Part shown: one piece after another, positions 45,030-54,833 of the stretch
How positions within the stretch are numbered: position 1 is the stretch's first letter
How the letters are laid out: each line of letters begins with the position of its first letter
Assembly: GCF_015209965.1 (NCBI RefSeq)
Contig: NZ_MU158689.1
Location: 2,222,783-2,286,782 of the forward strand
From: Sphingobacterium pedocola
GTDB lineage: Bacteria; Bacteroidota; Bacteroidia; Sphingobacteriales; Sphingobacteriaceae
Direction: 5' to 3'
DNA length: 64,000 bases
The notes under the pieces: model-generated
What the model was told of the DNA's origin: nothing
Seen by the model: only the letters and a program-made list of their open reading frames with translations
The model's database searches: none
Made by a program: the position numbers and the translations under genes

Positions 45030-47528
45030 TCATTTGTTTTCGATATTAGATGCCATTTTAAAATCCGAATTTCCATATAAATGTAAACAAGCCCAAGCAG
45101 CAGGGGTTGGAAATCTGTTATATACTTCTTTATTTGCCAGAAACACAGCCTCATCAATTCTTTTTCCTCCCTCAATAGCGGAGAGAAATTCTGGAAGCCA
45201 AATACCTGGGATAGTCACTTCTAATGCCCAAAAAGGAGCAATTACTGCTTGGTATCCTTGTTTAATAAATTTCTTTATTAATGAAGTCGTATTGTTCCGA
45301 AAAAACTCAGTTTGCATAGAGCCTGAATAGCACACAAAGAAGATTAGAATCTTTCCCTTGCCGACAACATCGTCCAAGTCGTATAATGGCTCCTCATTCT
45401 GATAGATTATTTGTGATTCCGCAATACTATTTGCACCATGCGAACAGATAATATTGATATCTGAATTCAAAGGTTTATCTAATATTTTCGAGGTATATAA
45501 ATTGAATGCATTTGTACTGAGTGTATCTTCAATTTTACTCAGAAGGATGTTTAAAGGATAATCCATACTTTCTGTAGGGATCCAGATAGACTTACTATAT
45601 GAACTGCCCATTGGATCAAAACCTACTGATTTTAAATACCACTCGGTTGAGAGTACATTGGTCACAGGAATGGAATGTGCAATAAAGTTTCCATTATTAT
45701 CCAGTAGAAGATTGTGCGGAAAGGCTGACAAATACATATCCTTTACAAGTAGTATCCTGTCGGAAGAAATGTTGTGGTTAATCTTCGTGAATTCAATAGT
45801 ATCGCTAATCAATTTTCCTTCCGCCTCATGTTCCTCAGGAAATATTGTCCTTACTCCATGTCTGTCTCTGGTCGTATCATTAAAGCTCAGATTATAAAAA
45901 TACTCATCCTTCACATGCTTATTATAGGTTAATAAAGACCAGTTAGTTAGATGAAAAACTTCAAAACCTTGTTGGTTCAGATTCATCTGGTATACGCTAT
46001 TGTCCACAGCCGCTAGCCAAGTAATCGTACTGATCGGACTATTTTTTTGTATATCAATAAGTGTATTGTGGTTAGCATACTTCTGTTCCATTTCGGCAAT
46101 ATCTATTTCGGGAAAAGTCATGACGGCCAAACCACTAGTAATTTGTGACTGAAACAGTAAGCTAAAATCAGATTTTAATATCATCCCTAGTAAGAATGCA
46201 GAGAAATCATTAGATTTCTTGCCGTAAACTATAGCTGCGCCTGATAATTTAAGTGCATAATCATTATCATAAACAAAATCAGAAGTGTTTCTTGTTTGTT
46301 CTAGTTTAATAAGTGATTCTATTAAATATTGCTTGATATCAGGAGAATCAGAGAAGATTGCAGCTTTTTGCTTTTGCACATAATTGGCAGGAACGATCAT
46401 CTCAAGTCTAGAAAGATAATATCCTAGACTGGTATTGCTAAAATCAGCAGCAGGGTAATGTCTTTTTATATTAAATAACGCAATCAGGCAAGGCATTGCT
46501 TCATTTAAATTACCAGACAATACAGATTCCCTATGTTCATTTAAATAATCAAGATAAGATATAGGTATCATCGGATCAAGCTTTAACAAACGTGAATTTA
46601 AATGAATATGCTCTAAATATCTTTTTTCTGCACCAATGAATCGAATATGATTTGGTATAGAGGTATAGATTATTTCGCAAAGATTCGGCAGATTGACATT
46701 TCTAAAAAACTGGGATGATTGCATGATTATTTCCCTGACATACTTTTCATTTAGATTAGTTGTCTTATTAAAAGCTGCTACCATACTAAGATTCGCATAA
46801 AGCAGACCTGCATGTACGCTGGCCCCGTTACTATAAACTCTAAATGAATGTTTGTACCCCCAATCGATTTCATTTTCTTTAAATCCACAAATAATAATTT
46901 CTTCTGCTATATCTCGATTGAGCTGATATAATTCCGACTGGCTCAGTTTTTCTGAAATAACCGCCATAATGTGATAGAAAATTTCAGATTGCTTTAAGAT
47001 CTCCATCAATGGTCTTAAAGTAGCTGCTGACTGAAAGACATTATCAGCAACAGTCTGGTTCCATACTGGCTGGTCTACATGGTCATAAATCAAATTTATT
47101 AATACTGCAGCAATTGAACGTAATTCCTCATTGGAAAGTCCGTTAAAATCAAGATTATCTTCAGAAAGCCTTACTCTATTGTTTATTCGATAAGCATCTT
47201 TCATAATAGCGAATAATTTTTCGACGGATTCATTAGTTGTTGGATGATTAATTATTGTATCATCGAATGGCGCCAACTGGGAGATTTTCATTAAATCCTC
47301 GAAAAGCTGCATAAATTTTGCTATTTCATAGTTTACAGAAATGGTATTATTTTCTTCTAAACTAGTAAGGAAATAAGGAACATTTTCTTTATAAAAAGTA
47401 TATGAATTTGACATGCAATCTAGAATAGCTGCATAAAGTTCAACTATTTCATCTTGATTATTTGTATGCTGATTAAGTCTTTCATCACTTAGCTTAGCAT
47501 GGAGGTCCATTACAAGATTAGAAACCAT
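45030..47528 (-). CDS. CHAT-domain (caspase-like) protease
   Basis: An 832-aa protein. The last ~200 residues form a CHAT peptidase domain: ILLVKDMYLSAFPHNLLLDN, the catalytic His in NIICSHGANS (about 697), the catalytic Cys in FFVCYSGS (about 733) and QAVIAPFWALE. The ~600 residues before it are helical, like repeat-type sensor regions, but not assigned (for example HIHLNSRLLKLDPMIPISYL). CHAT proteases are cell-death or activation proteases in several defence systems. The gene follows a broken gene and a Gabija-like pair on the same strand, so I infer a defence role as effector. Confidence 0.85.
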   Translation of the reverse strand: MVSNLVMDLHAKLSDERLNQHTNNQDEIVELYAAILDCMSNSYTFYKENVPYFLTSLEENNTISVNYEIAKFMQLFEDLMKISQLAPFDDTIINHPTTNESVEKLFAIMKDAYRINNRVRLSEDNLDFNGLSNEELRSIAAVLINLIYDHVDQPVWNQTVADNVFQSAATLRPLMEILKQSEIFYHIMAVISEKLSQSELYQLNRDIAEEIIICGFKENEIDWGYKHSFRVYSNGASVHAGLLYANLSMVAAFNKTTNLNEKYVREIIMQSSQFFRNVNLPNLCEIIYTSIPNHIRFIGAEKRYLEHIHLNSRLLKLDPMIPISYLDYLNEHRESVLSGNLNEAMPCLIALFNIKRHYPAADFSNTSLGYYLSRLEMIVPANYVQKQKAAIFSDSPDIKQYLIESLIKLEQTRNTSDFVYDNDYALKLSGAAIVYGKKSNDFSAFLLGMILKSDFSLLFQSQITSGLAVMTFPEIDIAEMEQKYANHNTLIDIQKNSPISTITWLAAVDNSVYQMNLNQQGFEVFHLTNWSLLTYNKHVKDEYFYNLSFNDTTRDRHGVRTIFPEEHEAEGKLISDTIEFTKINHNISSDRILLVKDMYLSAFPHNLLLDNNGNFIAHSIPVTNVLSTEWYLKSVGFDPMGSSYSKSIWIPTESMDYPLNILLSKIEDTLSTNAFNLYTSKILDKPLNSDINIICSHGANSIAESQIIYQNEEPLYDLDDVVGKGKILIFFVCYSGSMQTEFFRNNTTSLIKKFIKQGYQAVIAPFWALEVTIPGIWLPEFLSAIEGGKRIDEAVFLANKEVYNRFPTPAAWACLHLYGNSDFKMASNIENK

Positions 47529-47705
47529 AGTGTTACTTATTAAATAGATTTTTAATATTATTATTTTTATCGCAAAAATAATTCAATTATTGCTCTGAGT
47601 GTTCTTTTGTTGTTAATTGTAGTTAAATCATTTAGGCCCCTCTCCTATTAATAGCATAGAAATTTTGACCATTTATAATTTCATATATCAAACAATTTTA
47701 CTTGA

Positions 47706-48570
47706 TTAATTTATTCCAGAATCGGTTAACTGCTCATATACAGATTTTGCAACCTCTATAGAAAGCACTTTGTCTAGTGCCAGGTCAATCAGTTTTCCTT
47801 TTAATAGCTGAGACCACGATTTCTTTGAAAGTGTAGTATGTAATGATTTAAGTTCATTAAAAACAATCTCATGCCCGTAACCTAATTTAGTCAATTGACT
47901 TAACACTAAATCTATCTTCTCATCTATTTCATTATTAATCCTTTGTTCTTGTTTGCGTTTAACTTTCCTTTCAATGTACCCAGCACCTTTAATAGTAATC
48001 CTAATGACGTCAGGTATATCATATCTTTCCTGCCGAACGGCATAGCCTCTCTCGCAAAGATCGGACGCTAATTCTTCTGATTCAAAAAAAGTAAAATCTA
48101 TATTGCTAACCTCAAAAATCCTTTCAACGGAAAAGAAATCGTCACTATGCAGGATGTTTAACTTTAGAATAAATTCTTTTTTCTGGAATAGAGAGCTTAC
48201 TTCGACTATCCATCGAATCCTCAAGATTGTCGATTACGGAAAGATATTTACCCAACTTTGGAAAGCTTTTGTAGAATCGCTCTAATCTTACAATTTCCTT
48301 TTTAATCTCTGGTAACTGATCATTTGAGTACGTACTATAAAAATTGTCCAATACCGTAGGATAGTCCAGACTTAACCAATTAACCACCTCATCCCCTTCC
48401 AATCCGATATATTCTTGTAAGAAATACTAGATCTTCATAATAATATTATCCGTATACTCTCTAATGCTAATGTTATTTTTCCCCTGTAGTGTTTCAAGCA
48501 TCTCTTCCTCATACGATTGAAAAATTTTGAAGAAATCATCAGAAGTTGTATTTTTAAATCTGTATCTCAT
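47706..48570 (-). pseudogene. Decayed gene between the helicase and CHAT genes (amber codon plus frameshift)
   Basis: From the ATG at 48570 the frame reads MRYRFKNTTSDDFFKIFQSY, then YEEEMLETLQ and onward, to a TAG at codon 48 (48427-48429). It continues in the same frame as YFLQEYIGLEGDEVVNWLSL, LDYPTVLDNFYSTYS and so on, then shifts frame at a run of six A's on that strand (48177-48182), after SIPEK. It goes on as KEFILKLNILHSDDFFSVER to the stop at 47706. Restored, it would be about 287 aa; the C-terminal part has a winged-helix-like phrase (ERYDIPDVIRITIKGAGYIE). I do not know the family. Flanking genes on both sides are intact. Confidence 0.72.
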
Positions 48571-48609
48571 TTGATTAAAATTTGTTAGTAGGAAAAAGTA
48601 AGCGCGAAA

Positions 48610-50826
48610 CTATATCTCAATCACATTCCATCCAGATTCTCTATACTTGTCCAGGTCATTTTTTACATTCTCTTTTCGAACAGCAAAACAGAGCAAATGG
48701 GTAGGCCTAGAAAAACCGACATACATCATTTTAAGTGCTTCGTTTGATCTTACACTCCCTTTCTTGGAGATGCTTTGTCTTCGAAAATATATAGGGTTAT
48801 CCGCTAAAATGGGGTGTTTAGTCTTTGATCCTTTTTTGAGTTCAACATTCAACTTATGTGTTTCACAACTGTGATAATCCGTCTCAACATACATTGTAGC
48901 ACAATGCGTCTGTCCTTTTACTGAGTGAATAGAGCCTAGCTTCAGTGTAAGTGCACTATCTTCCTTTTTATCCTTACTTAATCCTTCTGATTCAATAAAA
49001 AGAAATTGCTTCGTTATAAAGTCGTGTGACTTATCAATTTTAAACTCTGGAAATAATGCGATTAGATTATCTTTAATGTACGTATAATACTCTACATAAA
49101 CTCTATCATAATCTCGGCACACAACGATTGAGTAGCACCAGTCAAATAACTGTTCTTTAAATGATTGATAAAAATCTTCTCCTTTACTCTTAACAAGTTG
49201 CACGAAGCTAGATTTTCTGAAATACTTCCGCTTTTCAGTGTCATGATAGATTTGCTCAATTCTTAAAATTCGGATTATTCCATTCAACAACGATTTTCTT
49301 ATGGATTCAAAAGTCTTTTTGTCACGATCGAATAAAAACAGATGCTTTCTTAGACAATCAAAGTCCTCTTTCTTTTGCTTTGACTCTCTAGTATAGTCAG
49401 GAAAAAGCTTTCTTAAATGCCATTTATCAGATGCCTCATCTTTATCTGTAGTCCATGCGATGATGTGAAATCCTTTTTTAACATTCTTTTCATTTTTTTC
49501 TAATTGATGTTGTTTTATAAGTTCGACAAACTTCTTTTTCAACAAATCCGCGTCTGTTTCGTCTTTATATACCAGTAAATATGGAGCTATATTTTCGTTC
49601 TTAGAACTACCAACAACCTCGTACCCTATATCTCTTGAAAGGACAAATCCATCAACTAACTTTCCGATAGTTTCTGTAAGTCTATGAGACTTATTTAAGC
49701 TTAAGTTTTTAGGAAATCGATCGGGATCCGATTCGTATCTGGTTTTCCAAACTGTATCACTAATTAAGGAGCTACTTGAGTAAATTGATTGATTCTTATC
49801 ACCTATTCTCTGAATGATAGTACCAGCGTCTGCGGTAAAGAAAATGGCTTCTATTAAATCTATTTGTTCTTGATCTAGATCTTGCATTTCGTCAATGAAG
49901 ATCTGCTTGAATCGAATCCTTAGCACATCCATTAATTCAGGGTATTTAGCCACATAGTAAGTTGCTAAGGATATAGAATCGGAATATCTTAATACGCCTT
50001 TCTTAAAAGCACTCTCGAAATAGGAAAGCAGTTCTCTACCGGATTCAGAATCGAAGCTTAAATCTCCAGATGATGATGTAAACTTACGTTTCGATATATT
50101 CAATTTGTATCTAAAGCAAAAAGTAGTCTTTTGTTCTGTAACAGCATTCATTGCCGTTTTATGGATATTGGAGAGAAGTAAATCAATAGGGTCTAAACTT
50201 TTCTTATCTATATTTTTAACTAACCGATAATTAAAACCACCTTTCCTATCGATTTTTTCTTGCTCTTTCAATTCTTCAAACAACCTCTTTGAATCTATTG
50301 CTGATCCGTTGGTTGCTGACACTATATCTTTTACGGTAATTTTTGCAAACTGACTATAAATATTATGAAAAATAAAGCTACCAAGTTTAGATCCAAACGT
50401 TATCCCACGAAATCTTTGAATCAGCTCATTCTCTGATATTTCATCATCATTCTTCCTAATGTAACTCCCGTATAATTCAAAACAAGCTTGATTTGCAATG
50501 AACTTATTTGCAAAACTTTGAATCGTACCAACAAAATTGGGGTACGAAAAGAGCTGAGGACATACCGGTCTCAAAACCTTCTCTATCTCTTCAACAGCAT
50601 GATTGGTATGTGAAAGCACAAGGATGCCAGCATTATCTTTAAGAGGCATTTGCTGAGCAATACAATATAATTTCGCCAATAGAGCAGTAGTCTTTCCACT
50701 TCCTGGCACAGCCAGCAAGTCTCTGGTATCTTTGCAAAAAATAAACTTCTTTCTTTCCTCATCAAACTCCTCTCCATCGATTAAGAGTTCCTCCGCTTTG
50801 ATTAGATGGTCTGGATTAATCTTCAT
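48610..50826 (-). CDS. UvrD/PcrA-like superfamily 1 helicase (Gabija GajB-like)
   Basis: A 738-aa helicase. Motif I is LAVPGSGKTTALL (Lys about 45), motif Ia GILVLSHTNHAVEEIEKVL, motif II IFIDEMQDLDQEQ, motif III/IV TIIQRIGDKNQSIYSSSS, motif V SIHSVKGQTHCATMYVET and motif VI MMYVGFSRPTHLL. It lies one base after the OLD-type nuclease gene, as in Gabija. It is longer than typical GajB (about 500 aa), with an extra segment around residues 430-620. It may therefore belong to a related OLD-helicase variant. In Gabija the helicase senses or unwinds DNA and the nuclease cleaves. Confidence 0.85.
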   Translation of the reverse strand: MKINPDHLIKAEELLIDGEEFDEERKKFIFCKDTRDLLAVPGSGKTTALLAKLYCIAQQMPLKDNAGILVLSHTNHAVEEIEKVLRPVCPQLFSYPNFVGTIQSFANKFIANQACFELYGSYIRKNDDEISENELIQRFRGITFGSKLGSFIFHNIYSQFAKITVKDIVSATNGSAIDSKRLFEELKEQEKIDRKGGFNYRLVKNIDKKSLDPIDLLLSNIHKTAMNAVTEQKTTFCFRYKLNISKRKFTSSSGDLSFDSESGRELLSYFESAFKKGVLRYSDSISLATYYVAKYPELMDVLRIRFKQIFIDEMQDLDQEQIDLIEAIFFTADAGTIIQRIGDKNQSIYSSSSLISDTVWKTRYESDPDRFPKNLSLNKSHRLTETIGKLVDGFVLSRDIGYEVVGSSKNENIAPYLLVYKDETDADLLKKKFVELIKQHQLEKNEKNVKKGFHIIAWTTDKDEASDKWHLRKLFPDYTRESKQKKEDFDCLRKHLFLFDRDKKTFESIRKSLLNGIIRILRIEQIYHDTEKRKYFRKSSFVQLVKSKGEDFYQSFKEQLFDWCYSIVVCRDYDRVYVEYYTYIKDNLIALFPEFKIDKSHDFITKQFLFIESEGLSKDKKEDSALTLKLGSIHSVKGQTHCATMYVETDYHSCETHKLNVELKKGSKTKHPILADNPIYFRRQSISKKGSVRSNEALKMMYVGFSRPTHLLCFAVRKENVKNDLDKYRESGWNVIEI

Positions 50827-50827
50827 A

Positions 50828-52636
50828 TTAACACACGTGTTTAATTGCTTTAACTAAATATGCTAGATAAGGATCTCCCTCAATCATATCCTTTGATATG
50901 ACTTTATCTTGCTCCAGAAGCTCAGCGAGCTCACTAGCGAGTTCCACTTTTTTGATAGGCGATTCTCCTGCTTGTTTTCTAAGCTTCTTTATAAATTTTT
51001 GTTGGAATTCATCCTTATAATTACCTTCAGCCTCTATCTTAAACTCGTCGGTTCCCGAGTGTACTCTAGCAAGAGCTTGCTTAAAAAGTTCTGACAAACA
51101 AGACTTGTACAGACACCATTCTAAGGTCCATTCTGGTGCTAAAAATAATTTTACATCCGTATCCTTTAAATCTCTTCTCAATCTACTTAAGTTGCAAATC
51201 CGTGTTCTGAATGACTTACCTCCTCTTATAAGCTTTTGAAATATTCCATTCTCGTCAGGTCTATTATCCAAATCAGTGACTATTGAAATCGGTACGTTCA
51301 TTCTCAAACCATCTGCCCTGAGAAATATTTTTGCAAAGTGCAAATATGCGGTAGAAGCAACATTGATGATAGATACTTCACTTTTAGTGAGATCTAAACC
51401 CAACTTCTTAGCTATAACCGGAAGTAAAATTTCCTCTGACCAACCTTCAACTATTATATTTCCATTAGAGAAAAACAGATTACTTTTGGTTACATCTAAG
51501 AAGCGCTCTAGATACTTATAACTATCTTTTTTCAACTTTGTCTTACCCTCAGATAAAGGAAAAACTCCACTGTCTTTACATATGATAATATCTTTTAGAT
51601 CCGCTTGCGAAGTAATATTAGGACTGTGGGTCGTAAGAATAAACTGAACTTCAGACTCCAGTTTTAATCTATTAATAATCTTTAGTTGAGCTTGCGGATG
51701 TAGGTGTGCTTCGAGCTCTTCTATCATACACATTTTTAAGCCTGTCCAATCTGGTTTTCGTAAGTGTAATAACTCAGCAGCCATAAACAACCTATTCATT
51801 GTGCCCAATCCTAAATTTCTTTCATCAACAATGCCCAGTGACATTTTCTCTAATATATTATTAATTCCTGTTGAGCCAAGGTCAAAGGCTGATTCTACAC
51901 TATCATTAATAAATGATGATACGAACCCGTCGACTACATTTTTAATATTTTTACTATATCCTGATTCTTCATCACTAAATTTCAGTCTTATATCGGAACT
52001 GGTCTTTTCAAATAGTTCTTCAAATTCATGAAGTCCATTGTCTTGTTTCTTACGAAATTCCTGATGTTCCTTAAGAATTTGCGATAATCTTGAGTTTTTC
52101 TTTGCTGCCAGTTCACTATCTGCATCCCTTAAAGCTTTAAGGTAAGTACACTTTAAATAATCTTTTGCCTCGGCAGTCAACATATTACCGTACCCGTCCA
52201 TCCCTGCCCTAACGTCTGTTGGTATTATCCTATCATCTCGTCTTTCCACCTGATAGATAAGATGCAGCTTAGGCCTTTTCTGCTTTTCAATTTTTCCGTC
52301 AACTTTGACCCCCTCCTCTTCTATTCCACACCATTCGGTAAAATTTGCCGCTTCATTATTCGTTATACCTGAAAATTCAATTTCTATTCTTAAAGTTTCT
52401 GCTATCACCTTATCTCGGGTAAAGAAATCACTTTCCTCTATTTTTATCCATTCATATGCATGAGTCTTCAGCACCAACTTAATAGCATCAATAATAGCGG
52501 TTTTTCCAGAGTCATTCTCTCCTATCAATATATTCATCCCTTTATTAAACGGTACAGTTAGATTTGGTTTTTGTAGATCAAAATCTAATGAACCATATTT
52601 TCTGAAATTCCAAAGTTTAAGGGTTGATATATACAT
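50828..52636 (-). CDS. OLD-family ATPase with TOPRIM nuclease domain (Gabija GajA-like)
   Basis: A 602-aa protein starting MYISTLKLWNFRKYGSLDFD. The ABC-type ATPase has Walker A LIGENDSGKTAII (Lys 44), a signature-like region near LGLGTMNRLFMAAELL, and Walker B CMIEELEAHLHPQAQ followed by FILTTHSPNITSQ. The C-terminal TOPRIM part begins with GNIIVEGWSEEILLPVIAKK (the acidic Glu) and continues with VTDLDNRPDE (the DxD pair). The length agrees with GajA (about 580 aa). It is the first gene of a leftward operon with the helicase one base downstream. It should cleave DNA when nucleotide pools fall during phage replication, as described for GajA. Confidence 0.88.
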   Translation of the reverse strand: MYISTLKLWNFRKYGSLDFDLQKPNLTVPFNKGMNILIGENDSGKTAIIDAIKLVLKTHAYEWIKIEESDFFTRDKVIAETLRIEIEFSGITNNEAANFTEWCGIEEEGVKVDGKIEKQKRPKLHLIYQVERRDDRIIPTDVRAGMDGYGNMLTAEAKDYLKCTYLKALRDADSELAAKKNSRLSQILKEHQEFRKKQDNGLHEFEELFEKTSSDIRLKFSDEESGYSKNIKNVVDGFVSSFINDSVESAFDLGSTGINNILEKMSLGIVDERNLGLGTMNRLFMAAELLHLRKPDWTGLKMCMIEELEAHLHPQAQLKIINRLKLESEVQFILTTHSPNITSQADLKDIIICKDSGVFPLSEGKTKLKKDSYKYLERFLDVTKSNLFFSNGNIIVEGWSEEILLPVIAKKLGLDLTKSEVSIINVASTAYLHFAKIFLRADGLRMNVPISIVTDLDNRPDENGIFQKLIRGGKSFRTRICNLSRLRRDLKDTDVKLFLAPEWTLEWCLYKSCLSELFKQALARVHSGTDEFKIEAEGNYKDEFQQKFIKKLRKQAGESPIKKVELASELAELLEQDKVISKDMIEGDPYLAYLVKAIKHVC

Positions 52637-52715
52637 TGGTTATTATTTCTTAGAGTTTACTTAATAGGTTGAAATTATATTAGCTTCATGATCGTAGTGT
52701 TCTTTTCTTAGAATC

Positions 52716-52850
52716 TTAAGCAATTCTTCTCCATTTATGCATGATTGACCAATTCGAACAGACACCATATTCCCCGCTTTTACTTTCTGTATCTGTGGGA
52801 TTACATGAAAGAAGGGAAGATACGGCTACCAATAAAAGAATATATTGCAT
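52716..52850 (-). CDS. Tiny lipoprotein-like peptide or remnant
   Basis: A 44-codon frame, MQYILLLVAVSSLLSCNPTD plus a short hydrophilic end, with a convincing lipobox (SSLLSC). It is much shorter than other lipoproteins and lies just beside the repeat-rich region, so it may be the surviving 5' end of a larger gene. The frame also extends upstream to 53006 without a convincing protein. Confidence 0.35.
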   Translation of the reverse strand: MQYILLLVAVSSLLSCNPTDTESKSGEYGVCSNWSIMHKWRRIA

Positions 52851-53442
52851 AATATTAAATTTAATACATATTCTTAATGCACAGTTACGGATTAACTCAG
52901 TAATCTTAATATTCTCATCTACCAGATGTTTCATCAATATTTGGTCCGTCGGTTGAATCGGATATGCACCAGACAACCGATGATTGGTTATCTTTCTATC
53001 GCTCACGCCTTAGTATGTTGTTTAATGTTTTCATTGGGTTAAATTGGATTACGGTTAATAATCTGTCTCTAAGATAATTAATGCACCTGATATTTCAAAG
53101 CCAGGTGAATGCATCTTTTTGTTTTTGTAGGGAATAAACTACATATAGCCGCCTTCGCGGAATGAAGCTTTTATTCGCTGCTATCGTATTGCACAGGAAA
53201 CTCCTACGCTATTGTCTAGCTGATTTCTTCCTATATTCTTATCTCGGTCTACAGCCTTTGGATCTCCAAAAAGCTATCGTTGTAATGATTGTTTTTGCTT
53301 TCATAGTATATAGCATCTTGTGTTCGCTACCAAAGTTACTCTGCTAACGGATGTGGACAATACGGGAAACCGTAAAAGAGGTGGAATAGGTATATAAGGA
53401 AACGTAGTAAGCACAGGCGGAAACAGCGGCGGAAGTACCGCA

Positions 53443-53688
53443 CCGACATCTACGGTAAATGGTGCAAAAATAATACACTGAGTTATTATAAATGGGTAGT
53501 ATCTGGCGGTCGGCACTGCTCCTAGCATAAGTAAAAAGAGAGAACGGTTTTGAGGTTGTTAAGTTTTGTTAAACCGGCTATGGGTAATAAATTTGGCATT
53601 TTGTTTGCACAAATATTAGTATTCATAATTTAGGTTAATAATTGGTTAGTTAAAAATCCTGAAGCTCCCCGCTTCAGGATTTTTTTGT
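53443..53688 (+). repeat. Dispersed repeat, copy A
   Basis: The core runs from CCGACATCTACGGTAAATGG through GTTATTATAAATGGGTAGTA, GGTTGTTAAGTTTTGTTAAA and TAATTTAGGTTAATAATTGG to a hairpin terminator. It is shared almost base for base with copies B and C. TTTG followed 18 bases later by TAATTTAG could be a promoter directly ahead of the hairpin. Upstream (53007-53442) the gap shows only scattered open frames and the reading VTLLTDVDNTGN-x-APTSTVNGAKIIH, apparently the eroded end of a protein. Confidence 0.8.
53655..53687 (+). terminator. Strong hairpin terminator of repeat A
   Basis: AATCCTGAAGC (53655-53665) pairs perfectly with GCTTCAGGATT (53671-53681), followed by T's. The same hairpin stands at 56888 and 62649. 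Confidence 0.85.
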
Positions 53689-53775
53689 TGATAGCTGTTC
53701 GCAGCTGTTGCTTTTTAAACACCCTTTTGCTAACTTTAAAGCACAAACCTGAAAAGCCCGCCCATCGCAAATGTG

Positions 53776-53791
53776 CAAAACGTTATATGCC
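53776..53791 (+). other. attC-like half site before the GNAT gene
   Basis: CAAAACGTTATATGCC ends 37 bp before the acetyltransferase start. Its reverse complement, GGCATATAACGTTTTG, matches the sequence after the gene (GGCATATAATAGGCGTTTG) apart from four inserted bases. The wider arms, AAGCCCGCCC before and AAGCGGGGCT after, can also pair. The R'/R'' boxes differ from the integron consensus, so this is a suggestion. Confidence 0.5.
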
Positions 53792-53828
53792 ATTTTAGAA
53801 GAACGAATGTAAATACAAACAAAATTTA

Positions 53829-54278
53829 ATGAAGATAATATCAGTAAGACAAAATCCAGAATACAAAGAAATAGCAATAAAATATTTTCAAAACAGTTGG
53901 TCTGAAATTTCACCTGTTATTTATGAAGATTGTATCTCAAATAGTATTAATGCTAAACAACCTTTACCGCAATGGTATATTCTAGAAAAAGACGGAGAAA
54001 TAATTGGTTGTGCAGGATTAATAACAAACGACTTTATAAGTAGAATGGATTTATATCCTTGGATTTGCGCAATATATATTGAAGAAAAACATAGAGGAAG
54101 TGCTTACGGAGCATTACTCATAGAAAAAGCTAAAAAAGATACAAAAGCTTTCGGATTTGGTTATTTAAATTTATGTACTGACCATATAGGTTATTATGAA
54201 AAATATGGATTTGAATACATTGGACAAGGCTATCATCCCTGGGAAGAACAATCTAGAATTTATCAAATCGAAGTATAA
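53829..54278 (+). CDS. GNAT-family N-acetyltransferase in a cassette-like unit
   Basis: A 149-aa protein with the GNAT fold: KDGEIIGCAGLITNDF (motif A strand), ICAIYIEEKHRGSAYGALLI with the acetyl-CoA loop RGxxxGxxL variant RGSAYGALL, and GFGYLNLCTDHIGYYEKYGF. The substrate is not deducible; it is not clearly an aminoglycoside type. The gene is single, with near-matching inverted sequences before and after it like an integron gene cassette. Its AT-rich codon use also differs from its surroundings, suggesting recent arrival. Confidence 0.82.
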   Translation: MKIISVRQNPEYKEIAIKYFQNSWSEISPVIYEDCISNSINAKQPLPQWYILEKDGEIIGCAGLITNDFISRMDLYPWICAIYIEEKHRGSAYGALLIEKAKKDTKAFGFGYLNLCTDHIGYYEKYGFEYIGQGYHPWEEQSRIYQIEV

Positions 54279-54282
54279 AAAC

Positions 54283-54301
54283 GGCATATAATAGGCGTTT
54301 G
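54283..54301 (+). other. attC-like half site after the GNAT gene
   Basis: GGCATATAATAGGCGTTTG, 4 bp after the acetyltransferase stop, followed by ACAAAAAGCGGGGCTGAAG. It is the partner of the site at 53776-53791. Together they would form one attC stem if the unit were excised. Confidence 0.5.
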
Positions 54302-54833
54302 ACAAAAAGCGGGGCTGAAGTGCTTCCCTATTCTGGCGCGAGCGTCTCGCTCTTATCTCTTACAACAAGGAAGTTCTGCCAATTTACTGTATGGTTTCCC
54401 GTGTCATAGCGGAAAAAGCAAGAAAGTCCCTGCCGAATAAAATCTCACAAACCTATAGTTGTAATTCACACAGGCTATTGCTTTTTAACAAAAATCGGGT
54501 ATCTTAGAGGGTAGAGTTATTAACAATCGCAGAAGCCTACTACTGGAATTTAGGGTAGTGGACATGCTTCTCGATACTACAAATCACTTCAGGAAAGCAA
54601 AAAACTCTTACAGCAAATAATAAAAAAACGAACAACTAACATATTAACAGGACTGCTATTATTCAGACAGAGACGACGGTATAAAACTAATGACTAATCT
54701 TAACCATAAATATAGTAAAACATATTTGGAACAAGCCCACGACGCCTCTTCTTCACACCGCTCAACCGAATACACGCCAGTAGTTTAATCACAATTTCGT
54801 AAATTAGAAGTCTTAGAAAGTGCATGAATCAAT
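54302..54833. other. Gene-free stretch after the cassette-like unit
   Basis: No coding frame or strong hairpin was found in these ~530 bases, apart from the continuation of the half site. GAAATTTACG-type words and an AT-rich stretch near 54790 probably hold the promoter of the AlbA_2 gene. I see nothing else in it. Confidence 0.3.
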
